The notes: generated by a model not told the origin, from the sequence alone. 64,000 bases of DNA from Dryomyza anilis (GCA_951804985.1 OX638130.1:39198751-39262750); one strand, 5' to 3'; positions 49,046 through 60,837 are shown, numbered from the stretch's first letter. Translations and numbers: made by a program.

Positions 49046-49063
49046 TGGCGCCCAACGTGGGGC
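49046..49063 (+). promoter_or_regulatory. Gypsy B primer-binding site (unit 2)
   Basis: TGGCGCCCAACGTGGGGC, unchanged from unit 1. It is followed by 'ccgtattatattttgagtta' and a 56-bp piece absent from unit 1. Confidence 0.82.
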
Positions 49064-49829
49064 CCGTATTATATTTTGAGTTAATGCCTATTAATGCTGC
49101 TTAAATGTCAGTTTTTTGTAATTCGCGTGTGGATAGTTAAAACGACAAAAAGTAAATCGTGAGTCTAAGGAATCAACATTGTTCCTGCAAAAATTGCGTG
49201 TAAATTGCGTGGCGCGTATGCAGTGTGTGTAGAGCAGTGGGAATTGTATTACATCACCACAAGCAGTAGGTGATCCTTCGCTATCTTTGGAGCGGTGAGT
49301 TCGTTCTGGTTTATTTCTTAAATGTTCTTGGGCGGAGTACAAAAGCTTTTCGAACAAATCAAATAGCCATAACAAGATTTTCTAAGCATATATTATTTGC
49401 CATAAACATTAGTCGCAAAAGTCTAATATTTTCCATACTTTGAGTTCATTCATATTTTTTTTTATTTTTGTTTGCGAATAATCTCGCAAAAGGAAGATTT
49501 AATAACCTGTTACATTTGCTATTTTTTATTTTTTTTTCGATACAATTCGTTAATATATCGTGTGATTAACATATCATGCGATTAATATATCGTGCGATTA
49601 ATATATCGTGTGATTAATAAATCGTGCAATTTTACTAAATCAATTTACTTTATCTACTTTTTTGTATATTGTATCGCGCCTCTTATATAATATTTCTAAA
49701 TTCATATTGTTTTCTATTTATGCATTACATTTTTTTTGTTTTGCTCTTTATTTGAGGTTTAATAATTGTATAGTATTTTGGGGGAATTTATTGTTTTTAT
49801 ATTGCGATTCATATTTTTTCTTTAAAACG
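49064..49829 (+). other. Gypsy B leader (unit 2)
   Basis: Non-coding leader as in unit 1, with the same small tandem repeat (49549-49630, 'attaatatatcgtg(t/c)g') and T runs. The open frame from 49662 is T-rich and hydrophobic until about 49830. It is better read as untranslated leader in frame with Gag than as a membrane segment. Confidence 0.65.
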
Positions 49830-50906
49830 GAAATAAATAGGTTAAATCAGGAAGAACTTGCTTACGAGATGGAGTCTCGAGGGTTACCAGTCTCAAACGT
49901 TTATGCAATGCGAAAGGCACTTAGAGCCTCCCGGCAGCTGAAACGCCGGGGTTCAGTTGCATTTTTTTTAGATTCTTCTTTTGAGTTCATGGTGGATAAG
50001 GAAGCGGTTGTAGCCAAAATGACCGAAGTTGTTAAGATCATTGAAACAGCTCCCAAAGATTCGAAATCTCCAGATTATCTAAAAGCACTCACGAAGATAG
50101 AATGGGTTCTTGAGCGAATGAACCGGTCGAAGCCGACCACGAAGGAAGATGTGGAGGTACAGATGCACCTAAGGAACCGGATTATGCTTTTGCTTGCAGA
50201 TCTTAACGAGTCAGTAGGCCTGATGGAGGACGCAGAGTTCTTAATTACCGATTCAAGATCATCATGAATTACAAGGGGTGAGGCGAATGATGACTCAGCT
50301 AGGCGCAGGCCACTGCGAAAAGAATTCGCGGTTGAGAAAAACCCAAACATGCCGTGGATGGGTTTGATTCGTTTAGTAGTGCAGGTAAGGTTGAAAAAAT
50401 AGACAGGTGGGATGTGAAATTTTCTGGAGAAAAAATGAGATGTTTCTGAACTCCTTCCTAGAATGTGTAGAAGAGTTATGTGAGGCCAGAGGAGTGAGAG
50501 AGGATAAACTGTTTCGTAGTGCCGTCGAATAGTTTTCTGGAAAAGCATTGCTTTGGTTTCGAGCAGTGCGGAAAACGGTATCGAGCTGGCGAGATTTAGT
50601 GGGAGAGATGAAGGCTGAGTTTTTGCCCTCTAATTATGATGAGATATTGCTCGATGAAATTAGGAGAAGGACTCAGGGAGGAAATGAGTCCATAGGCGTA
50701 TATGTTGAGGTGATGAGGGGTGTGTTTGGTCACGTGTCTGCGAATTGTCCGAATGGAATCAGATGGTATGGGTGCGGAAGAGTAGGCGTTATGAAACGTG
50801 ACTGTCGGCGGTGCACAGCCAGAATAGGTCGGTTGGATCAACGATTTGGTGGAGAGGATCTGCCGAGAGCATCCGGGTCAGGACGACAACAAAGTGTAGG
50901 AGATTA
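49830..50906 (+). pseudogene. Gypsy B Gag (unit 2)
   Basis: A continuous frame to 50267: 'RLNQEELAYEMESRGLPVSN', 'MVDKEAVVAKMTEVVKIIET' and 'DLNESVGLMEDAEFLITDS'. After frameshifts and a TGA at 50265 the capsid continues: 'WDVKFSGEKMRCF', 'CVEELCEARGVREDKLFRSA' and 'LLWFRAVRKTVSSWRDLVGE'. 50548-50907 then reads 'EFLPSNYDEILLDEIRRRTQ', and a knuckle with altered spacing is visible ('WYGCGRVGVMKRDCRR'). This copy keeps the capsid part lost from unit 1. Confidence 0.82.
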
Positions 50907-51093
50907 AGGTCGTAATTCCTTTTTGTCGGGAAATGCTATGCGAACTGCCGGCGGAGCAGGGCCGGAAGTTCGCCAGGACTAGGCCAGTTACCTGCGAACA
51001 ACCAGTTGTATAGGGAACATGTGTGTCATTGTCTTGATAATGTTTGTTTAAGCTTCATACTTTTAGGGAATAAGTTGGCCATATTTAGGTGCT

Positions 51094-51640
51094 ATGATTT
51101 TTGGAGTGTTTATGAAGGGTTTACTTGACTCGGGCACATCTAGGACTATATTAGGTAAACCAGGCTTGGATATTTTAAAATCATGGGGACTTCAACTAAT
51201 TGGATCATCGATTACGAAAATTTCGCTTGCCGACGGAGAACAGAACGCGGTATGTGGCGTCGTATTGCTACCAATTGTGGTCGAGGGCAAGTCGGTCCTC
51301 ATAGAGTGCCTCGTAATTACGGATATACCACATCAACTGATTTCAGGGGTTGACTTTTGGGCGAAATCGGGTATTGTCCCGGACCTATCTAAGAATCAAT
51401 GGAGCTTTACTATTGATTCGGAAGTGTCGCCAGTCGCTATGGTAACTGCGAGATCCGAGTTGACCTCCAGAAAAACGATTGTGCTAGATCAGCTGGTAAC
51501 AGACGCGTTTAAAGTTATGCCTAAAGGGCTGGGGTGTACGCACTTGGTAGAGCATAGGATCCGACCCACACCGAATGTGCAGCCCAGCCTATTAAACAAA
51601 GGTATTACCCTGTGTCTCCCGCAATTCAAACACGAATAGA
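51094..51640 (+). pseudogene. Gypsy B protease (unit 2)
   Basis: Same frame as unit 1, with 'VFMKGLLDSGTSRTILGKPG' and 'IECLVITDIPHQLISGVDFW', intact for 181 codons. It continues 12 bases further (QPSLLNKGITLCLP) and ends at a TAG where the polymerase fingers begin ('YYPVSPAIQTRIDQEIEEML' in another frame). Confidence 0.83.
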
Positions 51641-52377
51641 TCAGGAGATCGAAGAGATGCTGAGAAGGGATGTTATCGAAGCTCATAGCCCGTGGGCATC
51701 ACCGGTGGTTATGATCAGGAAGACAGATGGCACTTAATAAAAACACTGAGCGAGACAGTTACCCCCTTCATTACATCTCAGCTACGCTTGATAAATTAAA
51801 GGATGAGCAATATTTATCCAGTCTAGATATTAAGTCTGCATATTGGCAAATTCCAGTTGAGGAAAAGTCGCGAGCGTTCACCGCATTTACAGTTCCGGGA
51901 AGAGGACTGTTTCAGTTTAAGCGTATGCCATATGGACTCCCGCGACGTGGCAGCGGTTTATTAATATCGTCATCGGTGCTGACCTTGAGCCACACGTTTT
52001 TGTCTATTTGGATGACATAGTTATTGTCACCAATTCTTTTGAAAAACATGTTGATGTTTTCAAAGAGGTCATTCAAAGAATTTCTTCTGCTGGACTTAGA
52101 TTGAATAGGGAAAAATGTAATTTTTGCCTTCCTTCCCTACAGTACCTTTGTTATGTTGTTGATCGGCATGGTCTGCATGTGGACCCCGAAAAGGTTGAGG
52201 CAATGTTAAATGTTAAAATCGTGGCGCCGAGAAATGTTAAAAACGTGGGCACATTGTCATGGTATCGCAGGTTAGTTCACAGATTCGCTGACCTCGTAAA
52301 ACCCTTGACTGATCTCCTTAAAAAGGACAACAATTTTTCTTGGTCACCAAAATGCGAAAGTAGTTTTCTAAAAGCAA
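51641..52377 (+). pseudogene. Gypsy B reverse transcriptase (unit 2)
   Basis: 'ERDSYPLHYISATLDKLKDE', 'LSSLDIKSAYWQIPVEEKSR' and 'RGLFQFKRMPYGL' are open (unit 1 has TAG at FQF). A frameshift follows near 51940. The next frame carries 'FVYLDDIVIVTNSFEKHVDV' with both catalytic aspartates, then the thumb 'LHVDPEKVEAMLNVKIVAPR' and 'SWYRRLVHRFADLVKPLTDL'. The DYRKLN block is missing as in unit 1. It stops at 'FLKAN', where the minus-strand CR1/L2-like element is inserted; the rest of pol is at 60838. Confidence 0.84.
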
Positions 52378-52470
52378 ATGAGTTTTTTTTTTTTTTACAG
52401 ATTAACCAACACTCAGGGAATGCCCCCTTTTTGTGCAAAGCACAGTGTTGATCGTAGGAAAGGATTAGGG

Positions 52471-53320
52471 TTAGAGGAAGGGAGGAAAGATAAGGTAGTG
52501 TCGGTGAATATTTGTTTTGAATTTGCCAAAATCAAAAATGTCGGGAAAAACAGACGCATGGAGATTGTTCCACAAACGAATCGTGCGACTGAAGAACGAA
52601 TTCTCTCTATAATGCGTGGTTCTGTTGAGAGCCGGGTGGACTACGAAGGGGTGGGCTTGGTTCGATGCCCGAGTAGAACGAGAGAACACACGACCTAGAG
52701 GAATCAGGCCATGTATCTCCCTCGAACACTTACCATTGTAATACCTATAGAACAGGCTTACACACCCAACGGTCCTTCGGTGCTCAAGAGAACCAATAGA
52801 CGATGAAATATTTTCATCCCCTATTAAATATATTGCACGTTATTGGATTCGGTCCAGGAACCCCAAAGAAGATTTAGAAGCCCCTGCACATATGCGCGAG
52901 TTGTATTCCATCTTGGACCGAATATAGGTAGTGTAGACAGTGCGTAAGTCAGCTGGAGTGATGTATGTCTTACACCGTTTCAGAAAACCGAGGCACTTGG
53001 CCGCTTCTTTCGACACATCAAATATGTGGTCATTCCAACGGAGATCACATTGAATTAATATGCCCAGAACGTCAAGAGAAGCTGACTGCGCAATATCCAC
53101 AGCACCCATATTGCGGGGAGGGAGGGGTGAATCCATTCTTTTGTGAGATAACAGACAACATTGGGTCTTGCGTGCATTAAAATCAACTCTATTTGCAAGA
53201 CCCCACTCGGAGATTGATTTAAGGTCATTGTTGAGTGTGTCATTCATAGTGCGTCTTTTACTCTAAATCTCCAAAGAGTTGGGGCGCTTGTTGAACGAAT
53301 ATGAATGACAAATGTTACTG
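52471..53320 (-). pseudogene. CR1/L2-like reverse transcriptase end and C-terminal part
   Basis: After a frameshift just before the active site (about 53330) the protein continues 'NPILSFADDSNICHSYSF', where the FADD box is intact. It then reads 'KSISEWGLANRVDFNARKTQ', 'LGILIQCDLRWNDHIFDVSK' and 'LRTVYTTYIRSKMEYNSRIC'. A last piece, 52689-52471, reads 'TIRLWNNLHASVFPDIFDFG', the usual end of this family. Two or three frameshifts separate these pieces. Confidence 0.82.
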
Positions 53321-55051
53321 TCATCTGCGAAGGAAAGGATTGGGTTCTGGGTCAATGACGAGAAGGTCATTGATAAAAACCAAAAATAGAGACGGGAATA
53401 GGTCGGAACCCTGCGGGACTCCTGAATTGATGGAATGTTGTTCCGAAAAAACACCATCCATCGCAACTCGTATTGAACGACCCTGGAGAAAACTCGATAT
53501 CCATCGAGTAATAGAATTACCGACACAATTTGCAATTAGTTTTGATACGAGGGCTTTATGCCACACTCTATCAAAAGCCTTGGAAATATCCAGAGCAACA
53601 ACCTCACCTACCCCGAAAAGGTGAACACAATTATTCCACTTTTCGGAGAGGACCGCCATCAAGTCACCTGTGGATATGGTCCTACGGAAACCATTTTGTC
53701 GGTCACTAAGTAATTCGTTTCGCTCAAGATAGTTCACAAGGTGGAAGTTAATTACGCTCTCCATTACCTTGGAGAGTGCAGACCATATTGCAATGGGTCG
53801 GTAATTGGCAAGGTTCGTAGCCTCGCCCTTTTTCGGGACTGGCTGGACATTGGCAACCTTCCAACAAGATGGAAAAGCTCTTGTCGTGTCGGAGATGTTG
53901 AAAAGATGACGCAACGGACAAGTCAGCGTTGACGCGCACTTCTTCAACACATGGGCAGATATGCCATCTGGCCCAAAAGCTTTGTTAATGTTGAGGTTTG
54001 CTAAAACATTTTTAACTGCCCGAGTTCGAAAATGAATCTCCGGCATTGCAGAAGAAGCAAAATCGACGACAGGCAGTGGTTGATTACTATCTGGGAGCGT
54101 TGAATTATTTACAAATAATTCTGCCAAGAGATTAGCTTTATCAACCGCGTTAGTGAAGGTCTGGCCATTCATACTAAGAGTTGGAGTAGACGATGTCGTC
54201 TGATTCTTCACCCTTTTTACAAATGACCAGACATTTTTACTACCCCTGTGATAGAGTAGGACCTTTTTGCGCGCATTTTGTTCGTGAAGAAACTTTTGGC
54301 GCGAGATCACGGCATAACAGCGATTCCTTGCCTGTATACAAAGTCTTTCAGTATCAGCATTCTTGTTAGAACGCCAAGTCTGAAAGGCTTCCTCTTTCGA
54401 CCTGACTGCAATCCTGCAAGTCTCATTAAACCAAGAGTAGTCCTTAGGTTTAATGCTAATTTTTTTAGAAGGTATGAAGGACCGCATACCTAATAAAATA
54501 ATATTTTGTACCATTAAAGCCGCAGCATTTATGTCTCTGTCAGCGAAACACAATTTCCAATTAAAGTTGAGAAAGAAATCATTTAACGCAACCCAATTTG
54601 CTTTTTCGTAAAGCCATACATTCCTCTTCGGGGCTTTAATCGAAGAGGCTCGTGAACTAGAATACGAAAACTCAGCGGAAACAGTACAGTGGTCGGAATT
54701 ACCAAGAGGTGCAAGGACTTTTACATCATATTTTTCATGATGTGAAGTCAGAAAAAGGTCTAGGACTTTTGGGCTTTGCCCGCCGACGCGTGGAATATAC
54801 GTCGGCTCCTTCACCATTTGAGTGAGTTGGTTGCACTCGGAAAAAAGCTCAACATAACAACCCTCCTGTGTTGATAGACCCGAGTGGCTCAACCAAGTGG
54901 CGTTGTGCACATTAAAATCGCCGGCAACAACAATTTCACTGCCTGGAAATTGCTCCAATATATTTGAGATCGAATCAGATAAGGCATCCAGCTTATAACA
55001 GGTGGAAACCCTATCTAGATTCGGACTCCTATAAAGAACGCACAAGTGCAT
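53321..55051 (-). pseudogene. CR1/L2-like endonuclease and reverse transcriptase (main frame)
   Basis: A 576-codon open frame. Endonuclease part: 'MHLCVLYRSPNLDRVSTC', 'IVVAGDFNVHNATWLSHSG' and 'GNSDHCTVSAEFSYSS'. Reverse transcriptase: 'NKAFGPDGISAHVLKKCA', 'ANYRPIAIWSALSKVMESVI', 'DRQNGFRRTISTGDLMAVLS', 'VVALDISKAFDRVW' and 'SGVPQGSDLFPSLFLVFIND'. The start MHLC is not the real start: it is the point where the LOA-like element cut the protein, which continues upstream at 60214. Confidence 0.88.
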
Positions 55052-55138
55052 TTTTTTTTTTTAATGTGGGATAAAAAATAGAGCCACAGCACTCAGACAG
55101 GGTTATATCCATTGTGCTGTGACCCAGTTCCCTGGTTT

Positions 55139-56711
55139 TTAATGATACTTCTTAGATTCATTATTGAATCTAAGAAGACTATTGTGTGATAGAGAGTGAA
55201 GCTGATCCTCTCTCATCACGTCTGTGCCAAAGATCTGCCTTCTAATTCTAGAGAATGCTGGACAGTCACAGAGATAGTGCTCTGTGGTGCCAGTTTCTTC
55301 GTAGCAGGCAGAACATAAGGCGCTTTCGGCCAGGCCGATTGCGTTCATGTGTTTTTCACATGCGTTGTGTCCCGTTAGAAGTCCCGTCAGTTTTCTGCAC
55401 TCTTTTCTACTTAAGGAAAGTAGAAACGAGGCCGATCTTTTGGTTATCGTCGGTGTCATGAGCTTGGAGAATCTGCATTTCGTCTCATTCAGCCATCTGC
55501 TCTTATGTGCGGAGCGGACCCAAGAGCTGATGACGAATTTTCCCGTAGATGCAGGTAGTCCAAGCACAGGTTCTGGTCCAAATGGATTATCCTCAGATCC
55601 AGCACGTACTAGTTCGTCAGATGTTTCATTGCCCGAAACTCCTTTATGGCCCGGCACCCAAATCAGTTTCAGTGTATTGTATTTACCAACACAATTGAGA
55701 CGTGATCTGCATTGACGTACAATTTTGGATGTGATAACCTGGATGTTCAAAGCCATAAGAGCAGCCTTACTATCGCTGCAAACTGATATAGCCCTGTTCT
55801 GCCATCTATTATCCGCAATGTAGTTCATAGCCATAAGTATAGCATAGACTTCGGCTTGAAATACCGAGGCATTGTCGCCTAAGGCGAAGTGAAGTCTGCG
55901 GTCATCCGGTTCCACAAACACTCCAGCACCAGATCCCTGATCGGTTCTGGAGCCGTCTGTGAAAATGCGGTGTGACCCTCTACCTGGCTCACAGTCAGGC
56001 GTTAGCCAGTCTTGAATGTCAGGTTGGCAGACCTCAAAATTTCGTCTTGGTAATATTTGTGTTATCATTGCATCTGAGGGCATCTCCAGTAGACAGGTAT
56101 CCAATGGAGTGTCAAGTGCAATGTCAGAGATATTCCAGGGAACATTAAACCAGAAACCACCTCGTTTTAGTCTCCAGCAGCCTTTCATGGCTTCGCCTCT
56201 GATGAAGATGTCAAGTGGTGGTAGGTTTAAAATTGCATTCAGTGCTGGACTAGGTGTAGTGGGAAATGCACCCGTAACACCCAGACACACGGTTCTCTGA
56301 ATCTTGGCAAGACTAGTTGTCACGCATTTTCGCGACAGCTTGTTCCACCAGACTACCGATGCATATGATATCATCGGTCTCATCATTGCCGTGTAAATCC
56401 ATAAGGTTTTGCTCGGCGATAGTCCCCATGTCTTCCCAAAAATTCCTCTGCATTGCCAGAAGGCATTCAATGCTCGCGAAATTTTATTTTCAACATGTTT
56501 TGTCCAACGTAGTTTACTATCTAGAGTTAAGCCCAGATACTTTACTTCATTAGACAGAGGAATAGTGACACCCTTAAGTACTGGTAGAGATAATCCTGTC
56601 ATTATTATTTTCCTAGTAAAGAGAACAATCCCTGTTTTGTGAGGGTTGACGGAAAGTCCGTTTGCAGTACACCAGCTGTCAATTCGGTTCAATGAGTTCT
56701 GTGTTTTAACA
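55139..56711 (-). pseudogene. LOA-like ORF2: reverse transcriptase end, RNase H, CCHC
   Basis: An open frame of 517 codons (56692-55139). It starts at 'RIDSWCTANGLSVNPHKTGI', the region after the polymerase active site, and passes through 'VKYLGLTLDSKLRWTKHVE'. RNase H has 'RIFTDGSRTDQGSGAGVFV' (Asp), 'VFQAEVYAILMAMNY' (Glu), 'AISVCSDSKAALMAL' (Asp) and 'WVPGHKGVSGNETSDEL'. The C-terminal CCHC-like motif is 'CSACYEETGTTEHYLCDCP'. The RNase H looks functional in sequence. Confidence 0.87.
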
Positions 56712-57489
56712 CAGACCTAACATTAGCATTGACCTTAACCATTTGACCAATGTTTCATCTATTCCATGCCTTCTAGCTGCGTCACACATTCCATCAAAAT
56801 TCAAAAGCACCCTCGATGTCAACAAATATGCCCATCACGTACATCTTCCTCTGAAAAGCATGCTCGAGCCGGCCAACCTGATGTTGCAATGCTGTTTCAC
56901 AGGATTTTCCACGTTGGTAGGCATGTTGTCTTGATGATAGTGGGTACCTTGACAGCGATGTTTTTCTGATGTGCAGCTCAACTAGTCTTTCTAAACACTT
57001 TAGTATGAAGGACATCATACTAATGGGTCTGAAGCTCTTGGCTATGGAATAATCTTCTCTTCCAACTTTAGGAATGAAGGCTACTTTAACTAAACGCCAG
57101 GATGTCGGAATGTTTGCCCATGCGAGACTTGCTCTAAAGATCTTCTTTAGGCATGGTAGCAATTGGGTTATACCTTCCTGTAACATGACTGGGTAGATGC
57201 CATCCGGTCCAGGTGACTTGAAGCCATCAAAAGAGGCCACTGCGTATTGGATAGCTTCATCGTACACAATCAATCTGGCAACCTGCCAGTCATGTTTTGT
57301 CACAATAGAGTTGTTATTGCAGTCCCCAGTGCTGGGATTACAAAGTGGCCCTATGTGGATTTGATTTCGCGGAAAGTGAGTCTCAACTAGGACACTGAGT
57401 GCCTCTGTTTTAGACTCAGTATACGAGCCATCAGGTCTCCGCAGTGAGTCCATTCGAGCAGTTCGGTCTCTTTTAAGAAACTTGACCAA
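56712..57489 (-). pseudogene. LOA-like ORF2: reverse transcriptase, first half with deletion
   Basis: The frame 57489-56794 holds 'SFDGFKSPGPDGIYPVMLQE', 'IPTSWRLVKVAFIPKVGRED', 'KSFRPISMMSFILKCLERLV', 'RQHAYQRGKSCETALQHQVG' and motif A 'MGIFVDIEGAFEF'. The sequence then jumps, at about 56712, to the region after the catalytic box. Roughly 80-90 residues, including the YADD motif, are missing. The polymerase is therefore dead despite good preservation elsewhere. Confidence 0.85.
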
Positions 57490-57847
57490 TCTGCTAGTCT
57501 CACTGCAGGATTCGATGCTATTGCAGAAGTCTTTATAGGAAACACTTTTCGACTTACGAATTCGTTTCTTATACTCTTTCTGCTTCGCTCGCTAAAGAAA
57601 CCAGTCAGAGTTTAAGTTGCTCCTTAGGGCCCTATTTAGAAGCTATCTGGAATCCTTGCGCAAGGTTTCAAGACAAGCGTTCCACCAAGGAACGGGAGGT
57701 CTAGATAACGTTTTTCGTACCGGACATGTTCGTACAAAACTAGAATTTATGACATCGTTCATAACTTGAACGGACGTCTCAATACTTTCTTTGGTACGAA
57801 TTCTGACAGGAATATTGAGGGAATTCTCAAGTTCATGTCTGAAGCGT

Positions 57848-58576
57848 TCAGTTCGTTTTTCTAGGGTTTCTTACCGTGATGGAGGGCAGCACCTCTCGGT
57901 CAGTATGAAACTCGATATACCTGTGGTCCGATAAAGAATCTTCTTTAAGAACCTTCCAGTTAAAGATTGACTGTCTAAGTCTACAGTTAGACAAAGTAAG
58001 GTCAATCACTTCCTGTCTTCTAGCAGTCACAAAAGTGGGTTTATTACCAGTGTTGTGAATGTTCAGATTGCAGGTCATGATGAAGTCAAGGAGTCTGGTA
58101 CCTCGTGCGTTGCATTTACTGCTGCCCCACACAGTGTGTTGAGCATTAGCGTCACAGCAAATAATAAGGCCGGTCTCCTTAAGATCACAGTACTCTATGA
58201 GCTCAACAATTGCCTTTGGCGGAGGAGGCAGTAGTGAGTCATAGGGGAAGTAGCCTGAGGCGACAATCAGATGTTTCCATCCACTATCGCTTTCATAGCT
58301 CACTTTGTCTGCCACCAGGTCTTGCCCACAGAATTGGGTTAACTTGGTGACAGCAAAGTGTTTCGATACTATAAGACAGCTTCTAGGCCTTGCGGCTTGC
58401 TCATCGTATAGTATGGTTTCACCACGTAGTTCACAAAGACCACAGATGCGTTTGTTATACACCCATGGTTCTTGAATAGCTGTGATGTGAGGTAATGTAT
58501 GCAACATGGAGAGCCACTTACCTAGTAAAGCGGTAGCAGCTTTAGAATGTTGCAGATTGATCTGAGTAAATATCAT
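57848..58576 (-). pseudogene. LOA-like ORF2: endonuclease
   Basis: It starts MIFTQINLQHSKAATALLGK, the usual N-terminus of LOA-type ORF2, 38 bases downstream of the ORF1 stop. Apurinic-type endonuclease motifs are 'HITAIQEPWVYNKRICGL' (QE), 'LIICCDANAQHTVWGSSKCN' and 'EVIDLTLSNCRL' with 'DSLSDHRYIEFHTD' (SDH). All look intact. A frameshift or stop near 57850 separates it from the polymerase; 57490-57847 is the linker, coding in broken frames. Confidence 0.87.
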
Positions 58577-58613
58577 TACAGGATAATTAACTCGTTTCTC
58601 ATCATATGCCTAT

Positions 58614-59996
58614 TCATTTGGAATTGATTCGTAATTTGATCCGTCCAAAGAATAAGTTTAGATGGTTGTCGTACTTAGAGAGCATGACATCTAACGACTT
58701 CTGGTCTAAGCCAACAACCAGGGTTGAGCCTTCCTTGTCCTCCGGACCTCGCTCTGGTTTATGGCTATAGATTTTCCATCCGTTCGTTTCGATGCCCTGG
58801 TTCTGAGCACGTAGACAGGCAAACACTTCAGCTGTTTTCATGATAGGACCAGGTATCCAGCATATTGCTCGCCTGCGTTTGGGTTCGTCTCCGCTGAAAA
58901 CAGCGAAGCGCAATTTGCCCAAGGGGGGGATTTTAGCAACGGCTGTGGCAATCCAATCGAAATTGGCTTGAGACGAGCATAGCACCTTCATGATGCCATC
59001 ACTCGTCTCATAGCCTTTTGCGTTTGCACTGACACCGCCGGTGCTGACTAGCCGCCAAAGATGATCGGTGCAGTGTTTTACTTCTGCATCATTCATCTTT
59101 TGCTCCTTCCCCAATTTGCCAATAATCGCAACCGGAAGAGCTTTGCGAGCAGCATCACGATATGATACTGCTAGCCTACCTCTGCCAGTGGATGTTGAAG
59201 GCAGTTCATCCGCAGCCGACCCGGAACATGAAGCACCAGTGCTCTTGCTTGTGGAAGCAATATCACTGTATACTGTCGAGTTCTGGGAGTTACGGGGTTT
59301 CGCAGTAGCAGTGAAGGTTTTAAACTACTTGCCATTGCGCTTCTCTGGTGCATTGGCAGCCACAACAGCAGCAGCGGATGGTCCGGCTTCAGTCGGAGTA
59401 ACCTCCACCGATGTATCGCGTTTTGCTGTGGTAGCTGGGGAAGAGAAAGCTCCAGCGTCGCCTTTAGCCTTTTCAGCCTCTTTGCGATCTTTCGCTTTAT
59501 TCTTCCTTCTCCTACTCACCTGGGCATCGGACAACCTGACCTCTGTATTCAGAGATCCGGGTCCGGTCTCCAATGGAAGTTTAGCTTCCAGTTGGGCGTC
59601 GGTCTCTCTATGATTAGATGCTTGTAAGACACGACTTTCCTTCGATCGACCCATGTTTCCAAATACGTGACAGAAAGGAGCCCTGAGAGGAAACAACACT
59701 GTCGAGCAGCCATACAGTGGAGGATTAGTCGTAGGCATAGCCGAACCGACACTTTCCTCTACTTGTATGGGAACCGCTGCGTTGTCGTTATCCTCCTCTA
59801 GATTCCTAGCTGTCTCATAAATTTGGGAGATGGAGGGGCACGATGAACCCCCTGCTACAGGAGCAGAGAGGTTCATCGTACCAGGGTTGGTTGCGTGGAT
59901 TGAGGCCTCCAGAATCCTTGCCTCAGCCGCCGAAGCGGGTGGATTGCCACTTTTGTGGGTACCACCTGGAGTAGTTAAATCTTTATGTTGACCCAT
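58614..59996 (-). pseudogene. LOA-like ORF1 (Gag-like RNA-binding protein)
   Basis: The first part, 59996-59325, starts MGQHKDLTTPGGTHKSGNPP. It is Ala/Ser/Pro-rich and ends in a basic stretch 'RRRKNKAKDRKEAEKAKGDA' (nucleic-acid binding). After frameshifts around 59325-59120 the conserved part follows, 59114-58614: 'ANFDWIATAVAKIPPLGKLR', 'RRRAICWIPGPIMKTAEVFA' and 'LRAQNQGIETNGWKIYSHKP'. That pattern resembles the DUF4780 domain of LOA ORF1 proteins. The role is packaging of element RNA. Confidence 0.8.
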
Positions 59997-60203
59997 CGCG
60001 ATGGTGTAGGGGTTTCTTTAGAGTCTGCCACCCCACCAATAAAAAAGACTATGGTAGTATTTAGTTCATTACTCATCACAAGCCTGTCTGACAAGGGTGA
60101 CCACACCAGAAACTTTAAAAAGTTTCTGTCAGCTTAGCCTTATTGAGTCATTGTAACTTAAGCCCCCACACCACGTCAAGGTAACCACCACGTGGGGGTT
60201 AAG

Positions 60204-60523
60204 CACAAGTGCATGATGTGTGTTTGGATTTTGAATTTAACCCAAATTGTATTAAATTCGCTATCCGGCACACGATGTTGTTGCTGCAGTTGATACACAA
60301 CGTCACTCCGAATGAAAAGAGCGAGACCCCTATGGGCAGAAAATAATGGCACTAAGAGATACCCAGGTATTTGAAAATCCAGTGGATCTGCATCCTCGCT
60401 AACCTGGGTCTCACCAAGTGCCATTATTTGTGGCCTATTGATGGCCACATACGCATATATAGAGAAGAAATTCGTTCTCAGCCCACGAATGTTGCAAAAA
60501 TCTATTCGAAATTTTTGCGACAT
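60204..60523 (-). pseudogene. CR1/L2-like endonuclease, N-terminal part
   Basis: The likely start is MSQKFRIDFCNIRGLRTNFF at 60523. It continues 'IMALGETQVSEDADPLDFQI' (the ETQ catalytic motif) and 'HRGLALFIRSDVVYQLQQQH', and ends at the LOA-like insertion site (HIMHLC). The frame open upstream to 60619 is 5' untranslated. The next residues of the protein are at 55051. Confidence 0.83.
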
Positions 60524-60837
60524 TTTTCCTCCTGGGAACTTCAAAACAGACATACATACTACCAACGCGAGGGAGGGAAGGGATACGAAACAAACCTGTG
60601 CAAGTGCAGCAAAGAGCATAGAAAAGCCCTTTTCGTTGGCAATTGCAAAAAAAAAAAAGTTGAGTGCAGCAACTCAGCAGGCAGCTCGAAAACGGTTCTA
60701 TTGTGTTGTTGTTGTTTGTTATTTTATTGTTCTATTTATTTGGTTGGTGTTTATTAAAATGTAATTTTGTTTTAATTTATTTAATTTAATTTGTGTTTTA
60801 TTTCAGTTTTGTTTTTATTGTTATTTTATGTTGGGCG
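60524..60837. other. 5' leader of the CR1/L2-like element and border to Gypsy B
   Basis: No gene. It holds an A run (60647-60658), CA/TG-rich sequence and T-rich sequence. The exact border between the minus-strand element and Gypsy B lies somewhere between 60660 and 60838 and cannot be fixed by eye. Confidence 0.5.

Larger units (their letters stand above)
55052..60203 (-). mobile_element. LOA-like non-LTR retrotransposon
   Basis: A 5,152-bp insertion with an 11-bp TSD 'cacaagtgcat' (55041-55051 and 60204-60214) and an A-tail (T run 55051-55062). It codes on the minus strand for ORF1 (59996-58614) and ORF2 with endonuclease, reverse transcriptase and RNase H. RNase H plus a C-terminal CCHC motif and the ORF1 type point to the LOA/I group. 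It is close to full length but has frameshifts in both ORFs and lacks the centre of the reverse transcriptase. Confidence 0.88.
52378..60700 (-). mobile_element. CR1/L2-like non-LTR retrotransposon, split by a LOA-like element
   Basis: On the minus strand it starts near 60700 (border uncertain) and ends with an A-tail (T run 52381-52395). It encodes endonuclease and reverse transcriptase without RNase H: 60523-60204, then 55051-52471 after removing the LOA-like insertion. The protein type (jockey-superfamily, CR1/L2/Kiri-like) is judged from 'VPKKGEATNLANYRPIAIW' and 'ALDISKAFDRVWHKAL'. It interrupts Gypsy B between reverse transcriptase and RNase H. I found no target-site duplication, and about 60 residues of Gypsy B RNase H are also missing. 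Confidence 0.72.

Noticed and set aside
49662..49830. A membrane-anchored N-terminus of Gypsy B Gag
   Set aside because: The hydrophobic residues come from T-rich leader DNA, and unit 1 has the same leader with the frame soon broken; Gag similarity begins only at about 49830.
53301..56642. Plus-strand ORFs over the non-LTR elements (for example 53301-53624, 55347-55715, 56016-56300)
   Set aside because: Shadows of the minus-strand reverse transcriptase and RNase H frames.
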